Part shown: positions 24,322 to 35,196 of the stretch, piece after piece
Layout: the number at the start of each line of letters is the position of its first letter
Position numbering within the stretch: the stretch's first letter is position 1
Assembly: GCA_025331445.1 (NCBI GenBank)
Contig: JAIWNE010000005.1
Location: 640,696 to 704,695 of the forward strand
Direction: 5' to 3'
DNA length: 64,000 bases
Origin: Blakeslea trispora
Lineage: Eukaryota; Mucoromycota; Mucoromycetes; Mucorales; Choanephoraceae
Translations under genes and position numbers: made by a program
Notes under the pieces: generated by a model
Told to the model about the DNA's origin: nothing
Database searches by the model: none
The model's input: only the letters and a program-made list of their open reading frames with translations

Positions 24322-25092
24322 TTACTTTCGAACAACTGGTAAATCAGAGCTATCATAGATGTCGAAACGCTTTGATTCTTCATGAATAATACCAGCATAG
24401 ACAGCATTGTACTTTTTGGTGTTGTGTTTGTACTTGGCAGCAAAAGAAAGTGCTTGTGCTTTTGTGTTGACTCGGAATTCTTTCAGGTAGCTTTCTTGAA
24501 TTCCAGATAACAAGGAAGAAGGAGGAGCATGAATGCCTTGAGAATAACAGTTGACTTTTAGTGTGCCATTCTTTGATGTAGCAAGACGAAAGACGACTTC
24601 CATATTTAAACGAACAATCTCCATATCATGCTTTTGACGTTTACGACCTAATATATTGGCTCTACGGCTATAAGCTTTACGGTCAAGAAGTAAATCGGCA
24701 TTCAGTTCATCCGAAACAACTTCCACTTTGTCTTCCTCCTTCTCTTCTTCTTGTTTTTTGGGTTGAATGTCAGTCTTTGGTTTCACGGATCGAACATGGT
24801 GTAAAGAAAGTGGCTTTGTGGCATTCTTTTGAGCAATGTCTGCATAAAGTGAAGGCTGACTTCCAATCTTTGTCCAATCACCCACCTCTTCCATAGGCTG
24901 TAATTCAGTCTCTTGTAGCTCTTTGCGACGTAAAAGTTCCCAGCTCTCTTTATCGAGTGTGGTAGTTGTAGTAGCCAAACCAGGGAATTCTGAAGAGTTG
25001 TCAAGCCATTCAACATAAAAGGGGGTATCTTGTGATGATTGTATAGCTTCTGCGAAAGAAACAGGGTATTCTTGAATAGTTGTGGTCAACAT
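24322..25092 (-). CDS. hypothetical protein, 256 residues, unrecognised
   Basis: A single uninterrupted frame. I chose the ATG at 25092, since the frame extends 23 codons further upstream only through a T-rich, hydrophobic low-complexity stretch that looks like leader sequence. The protein has an N-terminal region with a Thr run (LATTTTTLDKESWELLRR), a Lys/Glu-rich linker (PKKQEEEKEEDKVE) and a basic, probably folded C-terminal ~110 residues (RRANILGRKRQKHDMEIVRL...). No signal peptide or membrane segment. I do not recognise the family. It may be restricted to Mucoromycota. The length of open frame supports a real gene. Confidence 0.6.
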   Translation of the reverse strand: MLTTTIQEYPVSFAEAIQSSQDTPFYVEWLDNSSEFPGLATTTTTLDKESWELLRRKELQETELQPMEEVGDWTKIGSQPSLYADIAQKNATKPLSLHHVRSVKPKTDIQPKKQEEEKEEDKVEVVSDELNADLLLDRKAYSRRANILGRKRQKHDMEIVRLNMEVVFRLATSKNGTLKVNCYSQGIHAPPSSLLSGIQESYLKEFRVNTKAQALSFAAKYKHNTKKYNAVYAGIIHEESKRFDIYDSSDLPVVRK

Positions 25093-26347
25093 AAGGAGTA
25101 CTTTTTTTGAAATGAGTTTTAAAGAGATGATAATTATAAAAAAAAAAAAATGGATAAACAAAGTAGTTTATATACCATTATTTTTCTCTGAACTGCGGCA
25201 ACCGCAGCAAAATAAGGGTCAATGGGATAAAGGAAATTGCCCAATCAAATGATTACTACTTTTTAATGAGATCAGATTGATACTATTATTTCTTATTAGT
25301 AATATAAGCATGTTCTCATAAAATGAAACCTATAACCTGCTTGAATGAGTGGGTGAAAGTGAGAATGATCATGAACCTCATTGTTATCATTTCGGCACCC
25401 GCACCGCCTAACAATTTATTTGATTTCTGTATTTAGAGTGTTCGTAACTCCAAATGGCATAGCTGTCTTATTTTGTGTAGCAATTGAATCTACATATCAC
25501 AAAGCAACTACACTGTGAGTGTTTTCATAGGACAATTAAGCTTTGTTTCAATAGAGACTATTGGCAACATTGATCTGTATTGTTTAGCCATGACCTAATT
25601 CCCAATAAAATAAAGTACTGCGGCCATGTCTCTTAAAATAATCCACAGCAACTGTTGACATTTATTACCCTTATCGTATTCATCTTGACGAGTCTAGTTA
25701 CAAGATGAATCATTGCTTCAAGAGTTCATCTTTTGAAAAGTATGGCAGGAACCTTTAAATTTTTTTTTCTTTTCGAGACTTGTGCTTTGAATCATTTATA
25801 TACGGTAGTCGCTTTGTTTAAGAAGAGTTGATATTCTCAAGACATGCTACTCTTATATTCTCTATTCTTCAATTAAATGACATTTCAGTGCTAGAAACAA
25901 TACAATTCAAAGGACAACTTGCTCTTATACCCAACAACTACTGTAATCAAAGTATGAAAGACAAATAGATCTACTGCTTTTTTTTTTAAAAAAAAAATGT
26001 ATCTTGCTGTCTTTTAATTGTTAAAGAAAAGGAACGAAAGAGAGGTTCTTGCATAATAAAGTACTGATAGTTAAAATTCCCTTTTTGGTTTCTTTATTAT
26101 GTGTGTGCACCGAGAGAAAAGAGAGAGAAATAGCTTGTTTGCTATCAAGCAAAGTCTAGTTGACACCTCTTTTTTTTTTTTCTTAATAAGCTCAAAGAGA
26201 CATGAAATTTGTACACATCATTTAAACTAGCTGTGCTTTCTCCACGTCAGCGCTGTACTTGAAATCTAGAGCCTTTCTTTTGACCCACTTTTTTTTTTTT
26301 TATTTATTTATTCATTCTTCTTTCACTTTAACTATACCGCTTTATCG
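25093..26347. other. intergenic with pogo-like element copy 3
   Basis: Divergent promoter region between the 24.3-kb gene and Sec13. It contains the inverted-repeat element at 25803-25943 and T-rich tracts at 26170-26180 and 26290-26310. No gene seen. Confidence 0.6.
25803..25943. mobile_element. pogo-like miniature inverted-repeat element, copy 3
   Basis: The left end is CGGTAGTCGCTTTGTTTAAG after TA (25801-25802). The right end, read on the other strand, is CAGTAGTTGTTGGGTATAAG, next to TA (25944-25945). The inner sequence GTTGATATTCT is shared with the right-hand inner part of the 15.65-kb copy. About 141 bp, non-coding. Confidence 0.6.
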
Positions 26348-27642
26348 ATGGTAACAATACATCAGTTTATATAAAAACAGTTCAAAAGACTCATCTCTTC
26401 TTTTTTTTTGATATAAACAAGGCACAAGCAGCAACTCAGACCATTGAGACTAATCATGAAGACATGATTGTAAGACACTAACAAAAAAAAAAGCGCGTTT
26501 CCTAAGGACACTCATCTATTCTCTATAGCATGATGCTCAACTCGACTATTATTCTCGTCGTTTAGCTACAGCTTCTTCTGATCATACCATCAAAATCTTT
26601 AATGTAGATGGTGATAACCAAACCTTGAGTCATACTATTACAGAGTAAGAGAAGAAGAAGAAAAAAAAAGGGGGGCTTCTAATTGATCTCACATTTCAAT
26701 AGCAACACAGCTCCTGTTTGGCAAGTAGCTTGGGCTCATCCTAAATTCGGTACTATTTTGGCTTCTTGTGCTTATGATGGTCGTATCCTTATTTTCAAAG
26801 AACAAAATGGTACCTGGACAAAGATTCATGAAAACAACAAGCATACTGCTTCTGGTAAGTTTTTTTATATAAGAATAGCTGGAGTGTAGACTCATTTGTT
26901 GTATAGTCAACTCGGTTGCTTGGGCTCCACATGAATTAGGTGCCATCTTGGCTTGTGCTTCTTCTGATGGCAAGATTTCTCTACATGAATACAAAGGTAC
27001 ATTTTCTATAGAGCAATATCTGTGCAAACAGGACTAACCATGATTCGGGAAATGGATAATGATAGATGATGGATCATGGGAAACACAATTGATTGATGCT
27101 CATGGTATTGGTTGTAATGCAGTCACTTGGGCTCCTGCTGCCATTCCCGGTAGTCTAGTTCAGGCCAATGGTGGTAATCCCAAGGTCAATGTGGTCAAGA
27201 AGGTTGTTTCTGCAGGTTGTGATAATTTGATCAAGATTTGGGGTTACAAGTAAAATGACAATGAAATAGCTGTTGGGGGAATATAAGACTAAGATAGTTC
27301 ATTAGGGATGATACAAAAACTTGGCAGGAAGAAGAAACATTGGATGGCCATTCAGATTGGGTGCGTGATGTTGCCTGGGCTCCTAATGTTGGTCTTCCCA
27401 AGAGTTATTTGGCAAGTTGTTCTCAGGACAAATCTGTCTTGATCTGGACTCAAGAGGCTCCTAAATCAGAATGGACCCATAAGATATTAGGTCAAAAGTT
27501 CCCTGATGTTGTCTGGCGCGTCAGTTGGTCCTTGTCGGGCAATGTATTGGCTGTTTCTTGTGGTGATAATAAAGTCACATTATGGAAGGAATCTTCAAAA
27601 GGTGATTGGGAGCTTTTCGAGACACTTGAAGAAACTGCTTAA
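26348..27642 (+). CDS. SEC13: Sec13, WD40 protein of the COPII coat and nuclear pore
   Basis: Forms the outer COPII cage with Sec31 and also sits in the Nup84/Y complex. Seven exons: 26348-26350, 26422-26469, 26529-26644, 26703-26854, 26907-26996, 27066-27249, 27306-27642, total 930 nt and 309 residues, the expected size. The N-terminal [18 protein letters not shown] aligns well with animal and fungal Sec13. WD repeats are recognisable by [31 protein letters not shown] and DNKVTLWK. No in-frame ATG precedes the conserved start in exon 2, so I infer that exon 1 is just the ATG at 26348, directly followed by GTAACA and spliced to GCACAAG. The internal ATG at 26464 is the only alternative. Confidence 0.9.
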
Positions 27643-28329
27643 AATGTGCCTTTTTTTCATTTTTTTTTTTTTGTAATTATCTCTTATACACATGATTCCA
27701 TTTCTTATATTAAAAATATATATATATATGTTTACATCTGGAGGTTTTAAAATTGGAAAGAAAAATATACATGTTTTATGTTGGACAAAGAAAAAAAAAT
27801 TGGGCTTGGTTATTTTTTTATTATTTTTCTTACTTTTCTATATAGGCTTAGATAAAGTCTAGTTTTTCGTTATTGTGGCAAAGGATTGGCTATTTCCATT
27901 TATGGCTTATTGACAATACCTTCATAAAAGTAAGTCTCGGATAACAATGATCACTGACTATGTCCGGTAAAAGAAGTGTAAAATGACTATGCTTTAATTT
28001 AATTTAGAATGACTCCCTTTTATTCATATGTTTATGGGCTGATGCACCAAAATAGAATTTTATGGATTGATGTCATCTGTGTGTGTGTGTTATAGAGTCT
28101 GGTTTTGTACGAGTTTGCATTTAGAAGGTAGCCAATCATCTTATCTGTCACACAGCCCTTAATATTCGATAAGTTAAGGCTGATCCTTAAAAACAAAACA
28201 GTGGTACAAGTAAACAGTAATAAAAATATTTTTTTTATTTTATTTTCTCTCCCCCTTTTTTTTTCTTTTTTGACTTGTATAGATAAACAACCTATTTATT
28301 AGACACAAAAAAAAAGAGAAAGAGAGGAT
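27643..28329. other. intergenic between Sec13 and the glycosyltransferase
   Basis: 3' UTR of Sec13, a TA run near 27712-27728, a short GT run near 28079-28090 and T/C-rich sequence ahead of the next gene. No gene seen. Confidence 0.55.
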
Positions 28330-30180
28330 ATGGCGCATGATTATCAAAGACTTCATACTCAAAATGAGTTGAAGGGTAGTTTACTGTTCAAATATAGACT
28401 AGCAAAAGGTTTAACGATGATCAGCTTGTTGGCCATCATCGTCATGGCAGCACTGTCTTTATTTTACCCAAGTAAGAAGGTTTTGTAGGAGCATGTGTTT
28501 TTGGTTGATGGCTGACTTTACAACACAAACAGATTTCACAGTCGATAACTCTGTTTCTAGTGTGGAAACAGACGAAACATCAGAGCCCATCAAAAACACA
28601 AAAAATCGCTGTCATTTACCTAATGCGATGGGCATGCCAGACAGTCCAGATGGTACCTACACACCTCCTGCACCTCATGCATCGTTGCTGAAAGCAGTCA
28701 GTTTTGCATCCAATCAAGAATATCAAGACTACTGTCAACAATATGACCCTGTCTTGGATGCCTTCTCAGACGAATGGACCTATAACCAACATGGTGAATG
28801 TGGTAATTGGCAGGAAAAGTATATGGCCTTGCACAAGAAGGATATGGAGATGGTAGAAAAGTACAAGGATGGTATCTTTCCTCAAGATATCTCTGTAGAG
28901 GACAGACCTCGATTTATTTCTTATATCTGTAAAGAAGTACCTGCCAATAGTAACCGTGGTTGTGGTGGTTTAGCTGATCGTATGGGAGGTAAGAAAGCAA
29001 AAAAGGAAAAGTAAAAAACTGGATATCTCATCCCATTCTGTTCTGTAGGCATGATCTCTACTTTCTTTTATGCACTCTTAACCGACCGTGCCTATCTCTT
29101 GAACTGGGCTGCTCTTAACCCTTTACCACTCGAGACCATCTGGGAACGCCCTCATATCGAATGGTCTCATGACCCCGCCGAAATGGAAGCCCTCTTTACA
29201 GACAACACCAATCCTTTGCTCGGATACCAAAAGGTCGATCTGTTGAACAGAAAATACAAGAATCTCACCGCCACTCTCTTTCCAGATGGTGGCAACACAG
29301 ACTTTAATGATTTATGGAACGGTACCTATATCGAGACACGCTCTAACCGAGGCTACATCATCCGTACCTTCCAACTCTCTCAACGATACCGCAAGGCCCT
29401 GAATGCCATCGGTCTGACCAAAGAAAACGCTTTCCGTTGTATCACCAATTTCCTCTTCCGTCCTACCATTGGCTCCAGACGGTTCTTAAATGCCTATAAG
29501 CGTCTGTTTGAAATGAAGAGTGTCTTGAGTATCGGTATTCAGATCCGTACAGACGATAATGCCCTGGCCAATCCTCAATACGATGTCAACAGTCTAGACA
29601 AATGGGCTCATTTCTTCAAGTGTGCAGGTGAACTGGCTGCTTTCAAGAAGGAAGCCCATCACTCTCATGTGGTGTTCTTTTTGGTGACAGATTCAGCTCA
29701 TTTACGTAACGAATTTGCCAACCTGAACCATCGTCGTGAGTTGCTCTCTCAATACTTTGGTGACCAGATAGGTCCTATCTCAAGTACAGTGGTAACTGGT
29801 TTACCTATTGAACATATTGAACCCGATCAAATTGCAAAGTATATTGATGTGGAAGTCCATAAAGAAGTGAATCTAGAGAGAATGAGACCTGGTGTCAATA
29901 GTGCTTATATGGAGAATTGGTTATTAGGAGAAACACAATATCGAGTCATTAGTATTCAAGGGTATGGCAAGATGGCTTCCTTCTACTCGGGTGATGATAA
30001 GACATCCATTTCTATGCCCAAGGTAATAGATTGTATAAAAAAAAAAAAACTAGATGGACCATCTAAACTTATCTTTTTTTTTTTTCATAGGCAAATACCA
30101 ATACACCCTACCCTGTGTGTAATAATGAGCAAGCTTTCACAACCTATGATTGGCTTAGTACTCAATGGAGTTTGGGATAA
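28330..30180 (+). CDS. Golgi-type glycosyltransferase, GT37 fucosyltransferase-like
   Basis: Probable type II membrane enzyme transferring a sugar, likely fucose, onto glycans. Four exons: 28330-28471, 28533-28988, 29049-30022, 30091-30180, total 1,662 nt and 553 residues. Exon 1 gives a short basic cytosolic tail and one membrane anchor (MISLLAIIVMAALSLFY). The catalytic part has GGLADRMGGMISTFFYALLT, similar to the GLGNR...FLYALLT block of plant GT37 enzymes, and IGIQIRTDD, similar to the GIQxR motif of alpha-1,2/GT37 fucosyltransferases. N-glycosylation sequons occur (NFT at the second exon start, NLT, NGT). Mucoralean walls contain fucose, which fits. The exact acceptor and sugar are inference. 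The gene converges on the NAD kinase with 5 bp between stop codons. Confidence 0.7.
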
Positions 30181-30185
30181 ATCAT

Positions 30186-31690
30186 TTAACGATTGGCACC
30201 AAAAGTTTGATTCCATTTTAATAAATCATTAATATCTTTTTCCCAACTTGTTTCATGATTTAGCTGTGTGACGCATGGAATAGGGTATTTGGACATGCGC
30301 ACCTAAACAATATCTGAGTTATTCTTCTCCCTTTTTAACTTTTTCTTATGCTTATCTTTACCTTGACATATTCTCCTTGATGTAACAAAAAGATTTCTTG
30401 TCCGTCCATCGAGACTTCAATTTCACTTCGACTCTTTTCTCCAATCTATATTCTGTTCAATGATGTTTCTTTTTCTTGTATTGCTTATCTTTTCACTTAC
30501 CTTGAGTTCAATGGTTGAACTAGGCGGTAACAAGACAGTTCGAAAAGAAAGAGAACGCGGACAAATGGGTGTTAATACAAGACTCTGGACACTCGGATGA
30601 ACAATAGGACCTCCAGCAGATAATGAATAAGCAGTCGATCCTGTGGGTGTAGCCACAATCAAGCCATCTGCAATACATTCTGTCAAGTGATGGTTATCTA
30701 CAAAGCAATCGACCGAGGTAAGATGCGGGTGTCTACCTCGGTGTAGTGTGACTTCGTTCATCACTTGACGATCCCCTACTTCTACCCCATCGACTTCAAT
30801 GCGTTTTCCATTGGGTTGATGAAGTGAACAAAAGAGTCTCATGCGCATCTTTAATCCGACATTACCAGCAATCAGATCGTTCAGGACATGTTGATATGTC
30901 TCAAAGTCTAAGAAAGAACAAGTCAGGATTGAGAGAAACAAAGGGCCTTTCTGTATTACCATAAGACATCAAGAAGCATAAGGTACCCATTGAAAAACTA
31001 ATGACAGGAGGAGCCGCTTTAGGAAAGAGGGAGGCTAGGTGAAGCATAGTGCCATCCCCTCCTAATGTGATGGCAAAATCAACTGTGCGTGTATATTCCT
31101 CTGCTTTACTGGGTTCAATCACATGAACAAAAGGAAGCTCTTTATGAAATCTCTCTGCTTCCTCAGGTTCCACAATGATGTTTAATTCAGGCCTTGTTTG
31201 ATGAAGCCAGCTTGATAGAATGAATTAGGCATTTCTTTCTATAGTTTTAAAAAAAGTAGGGGGCTTACTTGGCCATTTGAACAAGTGCTTTTTCAGTTTT
31301 GACATCATTTGGCTTTTTGATCATCAATACATTTCTTGGTGATTGATTCCATCTCAAATGATATAATCCTCTATTTTGACGTTAGATGCTGAATATTGGG
31401 GCTAAAAAAAAAAAGAATGATTCGCTTTACCCATAAGTACTGCCAGGTACCTGAAGAATATCACTTTCTCGGTGAGGTTTTATATCCAACTGTTTCTCTA
31501 GATTCTCTTTTTTTGCTTGATTAAGTAAGGATAGGTTTTCTTTAGATATAAACACACTACCATGCTCTTTTGACAGCCTTAAACTGACTTTGTTTGGTAA
31601 ACTGCTTGTTTTACGTAATATACCAGTATGATAAAAAGAAACCAAGTTCTTTCTATATAAGAAGAGTGGGCGTAATGATTTTGACAACAT
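30186..31690 (-). CDS. NAD(H) kinase, POS5-like, probably mitochondrial
   Basis: Phosphorylates NAD(H) to NADP(H). Six exons: 31690-31431, 31370-31269, 31210-30960, 30907-30501, 30445-30362, 30302-30186, total 1,221 nt and 406 residues. The N-terminus ([20 protein letters not shown]) is basic, hydroxylated and without acidic residues, a typical mitochondrial presequence, as in yeast Pos5. Motifs are [16 protein letters not shown], the diphosphate-binding [16 protein letters not shown] and [20 protein letters not shown]. The C-terminal exons restore VSMDGQE and [11 protein letters not shown]. The gene starts 137 bp after the SAP30BP-like stop codon and ends 5 bp from the convergent glycosyltransferase stop, so the two 3' UTRs must overlap as antisense. 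Confidence 0.9.
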
Positions 31691-31827
31691 TTTCTAAATA
31701 ATCATAAAAATAAAAGGAATGAATCTATTTTTTTTTTAATGCAACTCTTTTTGATGACTCAATTACGATACAAAAAAAAAAAAAAAATATAACTGTGATG
31801 GGTTTATTTAAATCTCCTACAATGAAA

Positions 31828-32671
31828 CTATCGCTTAGTAGATCGATGATCTTCCCATTTACTCTTTCGCTTATCACTTGAAGCTATCTCTGCTGGTGGT
31901 GGGGGAGGTTTGGCAATCCGACTGGCCACTTTAGCTGCTGTGGCCATTGCCTGAGCCATAGCAGTCGATTGTTGCTGTGTTAGGCTGGCTTGAACAAAGG
32001 GAATCGATGTCCTGTTCTGTTGTTGAGCAGCCTTTTCTTCAGCTATTTTCTTTTGTGTTTCCAGAATACCATCCAAATACATCTCTGGAGGGAATCCAGA
32101 TGGATCATAGTCTTCTCGGTCAAAATTACTGCCAAATTCATCTACTTCAGCAAATTCGACTAGTTTTGTATAGATGCGCGGGTTGCGAAAGGCTTTGTTG
32201 TGTTGCAAGTGGTCGTTCAGGCGATGGCCGGATGCTCTGAGTGATAGAAAATGAGCAATTTGTTCTGCCTTGTCTGGATCGCATAGGGTGGTTGGTTCTT
32301 CAGGAATGCCCCAGTTGTCAATACCATCGATAGGTTTAGGCGCTAAGGCAGCAATCAATCTTCTACTGTATTCATTGATAGTTGGTATTGTTTTTGGTTG
32401 TTCAATAGGCTTTGGCTGTTCAATAGGCTTTGGTTGTTCTATAGGCTTTGGTTGTTCTATAGGCTTTGGTTGTTCTATAGGCTTTTGCTGTGTCTTGGTT
32501 GTTGCTAGTAATAGGCTTTTTCTTTTAGCGTTTTTTTTTAGTCTATTATAAGATAAAGCATCATTTGTTTTCTTCTTCTTCTTTACCTATCTTTTGTTGT
32601 TGTTGTTGTTCTTCTTCTGAGGATGACCCTTCATCGTCAGAATAGTTGACAAGTCCAGAAAGTAAGCTCAT
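31828..32671 (-). CDS. SAP30BP/HCNGP-like protein
   Basis: The HCNGP family (human SAP30BP) is linked to transcriptional regulation and to pre-mRNA splicing of short introns. Two exons (32671-32587, 32504-31828), 762 nt, 253 residues. The start MSLLSGLVNYSDDEGSSSEE is the typical acidic Ser-rich family start. Next come KPIEQP repeats, then the conserved core PPEMYLDGI, LDDH-like KLVEFAEVDEFGSNF and NKAFRNPRIYTKLVEF. The C-terminus is basic (KRKSKWEDHRSTKR). The 82-nt intron uses an acceptor at 32505, the first one giving an open frame into the repeat. The start codon lies 62 bp after the SUN gene stop codon, so its promoter must overlap that gene. Confidence 0.85.
32392..32486. repeat. 18-bp tandem repeat coding for KPIEQP
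   Basis: Five to six 18-bp units (consensus ATAGGCTTTGGTTGTTCT on the plus strand) sit inside the SAP30BP-like coding sequence. They encode a hexapeptide repeat Lys-Pro-Ile-Glu-Gln-Pro on the minus strand. Units are almost identical, so copy number is likely to vary between strains. Confidence 0.9.
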
Positions 32672-32733
32672 GAGCAATAAATGAGTAAAAAAAAAACAAA
32701 AAAAAGTAATTTTTTCTCTTTATTTTTATTTTT

Positions 32734-35196
32734 CTATGAAGTTGGACTTGTACTGGATCTTTTACGATTTTTGATCATATTCTCAGACATATCAATCAAA
32801 GGCACAGTCTGTTCTCTTGCCTCTTGCTGTAAAAAGGCTTGATCAAGCTTGAGATGAAGTGCTTCATTCTCAGGCCCAGTGATCTGTGAAGAAGAATGGT
32901 TGTCGAGTGGCATGGTGTGATAGGGACTATCACTATGCCTTCTTGGGTTCTTTGGTTTCTTGGGCACTGTTTCTATGACTGTATTGATGGTTGTACTGGG
33001 TGCCACTGGTTTCTTGATTGGCCTTAGCTGTCTCAACATGGCATCTAAACTCTCTCGACCTATCGATTGGCGTCTGTTTCTCTGTTCTTGTTGTGCAGCC
33101 ACGACAGGCGATAGTATATTGAAGGTACCTCTTGAGAGAGCCATAAAGACAAACAAGATGATCATGATAATCAATTGAGTGACAGACATTCTTCTTTCAT
33201 AGGACAGCTAAAAAAAGAATCATCAGTTTTGCTTGTTTGTTTTAGTGGTCTATTCACTTGCCTGATCTGACAACATACTGATCTTGGCTGTCATGTCTTG
33301 CATATCACTGCTTGTCTGTTCCTTTAGATCCTCATACCATTGTTCATATCGACGTTTCTATCCACAGATGAGTATAGTTGAATAGTGACAACAAAATAAC
33401 AACTTTACCATGCTTTCAATCTTATAGCTTGCAGTCTCATTCAGATGACCAATCAACATCATCAATTGCTCTTGATGTCTCTTTTCCATATCCAGAAATA
33501 CATCATTCAGTATCTTATTCTGATCATCCAAAAATCGCTGAGATAGAGTCATGTTGACCTCTAGAATATTAAGCCTTTTCATGATGGTTTTGTAGATGGA
33601 TTCTTGTGTGTTGCCATTATCTTTCGGTGTTATCTTTGGAGGTGAAGAAGAGGTTGCTAACGTGGCTGTCTGAATGGCATACGTCTCCTGTGTTTGATTG
33701 GTGCTGTTGGCAATGATCAAGACAGGCATGGATCCATTGGTCTCTTGTGTTGTATTGGATGGCATAGTCAGAGTGTTATCTTGAAGAGAAGAAGGTAAAG
33801 AAGTTGAATAGATGTCTGAATAGATACTGGTAGAGACAGAAAGTGGAATGGCCACTGAGATGGATGGTAGAGGTTCAGTCTGAGTGACAGGTAAGACAGA
33901 TGTCTCTGTCATGGAAGTAGCGTCTTTAGAGGCTACCACATGGGATGTTACCTCTAAATCGGGTACATGCATAGGTGGTATCATGGGCTTGATATCTTCT
34001 TCTATGTCATGCTTAATGGGAAATGACTCGGATGTATTGGTGATGTTGAACTGAGGCTGAATGATCTGTTCGCGTACTTCTGCTGGCCACAAATGCTCTT
34101 CACCCAGCTGAGCAGGTCCCTCATCTTGACTTTCAACTGTGGTGTAATATTCCATCATGGTCATACCATGCACTCGTACCAGACTGAGAGGGCAATAGTA
34201 CTCATGCCCATAATGAGTCAAAAACTCGATTTTGACATATTCCACAAATCCACTATCAGGCACCTTAAATACCTGCAGATCACGTGTGTTTCTCGCCTGC
34301 CATTGACCCAACAATCGCCAGTCATCTGTAGGGTACTTTGATGAAGCATAGACTCTGAAATCCTTAAAGGTGCTCGAAAAGAATTCGAAATTGGCCATCA
34401 CAATCGTATCTACCACAATCTGCTCACACAAATTGATAATTACAAACTTATCTGCCGAGCATTTGTTCAGCAAGTATTGATCCTTGGATTCGTACAAGAT
34501 CGATTGTGCACCCTTTGCCTGTTTGTTGGCCTTTCGGACAGTAGCTGCACAATCAGTGGAGGCATAGTTGAATCGCTCCTTGAGTGATTTGATACGAGCG
34601 TCTGCAAAGAAATGCTTTTTTTGATCGGGCCCCTTGCTCGGTGAGATATATTCTCCCTCAGCATACACGTTCGGTTTCTTTTCTTTGGCGACTACACCAC
34701 CAATCAGATCCTCGAGCATGGATCCAAAGTCATCAGAGAACCCACCATCGATACTCTCGACCATCTGTTGTCTTTTGTTGGCTGGGCTATCGTCCATAGG
34801 TCCTGGTTTGCGCTTGATGCGACAGTCTTTGTTGTCCTTGTCCAACTGTATCTTTTGTTGCCATTCTTCAAAGGATACCAGTGGTCGTTTCTCTTTTGTC
34901 TCCTTCTTGGTATGGGTTTTGTGTTGAGTCAAGGTGGTGGTAGGGTCTGATGGCTTGGTGACTGTAGAAGATACTCGTTGTTCTTCATAGTGACTAATGT
35001 CAGAAATGATGAAGGGATCAGGAAAGAGTGCAGCCGAGAAGTCAACTGGATTAGGAGCATGAGCAAGACAGGTATCTGAAAAGGTAGCGTCATAAGTTGA
35101 ATAGGCTGGACATTGTTTAGGTGTTGGTTTTGCTAATAAAAGTGTGGGTATAAGTAGATAAAATACACATTGCAAAAGGTATAGAAAACAAAGCAT
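32734..35196 (-). CDS. SUN-domain protein of the SLP1/Osteopotentia (mid-SUN) type
   Basis: ER/nuclear-envelope membrane protein. Yeast Slp1 acts with Emp65 in ER protein quality control. Three exons: 35196-33409, 33357-33262, 33207-32734, total 2,358 nt and 785 residues. A signal peptide (LYLLQCVFYLLIPTLLLA) starts the protein. The SUN domain spans about residues 210-345 (NYASTDCAATV ... DKFVIINLCEQIVVDTI ... FKDFRVYASSKYP ... VKIEFLTHYGHEYYCPLS). A Ser/Thr-rich linker, a coiled-coil region (about 540-610) and one C-terminal membrane segment (LIIMIILFVFMALS) follow. Intron 2 begins GC (exon ...GATCAG, intron GCAAGTGA). It joins frame-correctly to LSYERRMSVTQL. Confidence 0.88.

Noticed and set aside
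25093..25161. Upstream start for the 24.3-kb hypothetical protein, giving a hydrophobic N-terminus
   Set aside because: The extension is translated A/T homopolymer and not a credible signal peptide.
30023..30232. Read-through extension of the glycosyltransferase frame past 30022
   Set aside because: A canonical GT donor and AG acceptor join to an exon giving a Cys/Trp-containing C-terminus. The read-through runs through a poly-A/T intron and into the NAD(H) kinase 3' end.
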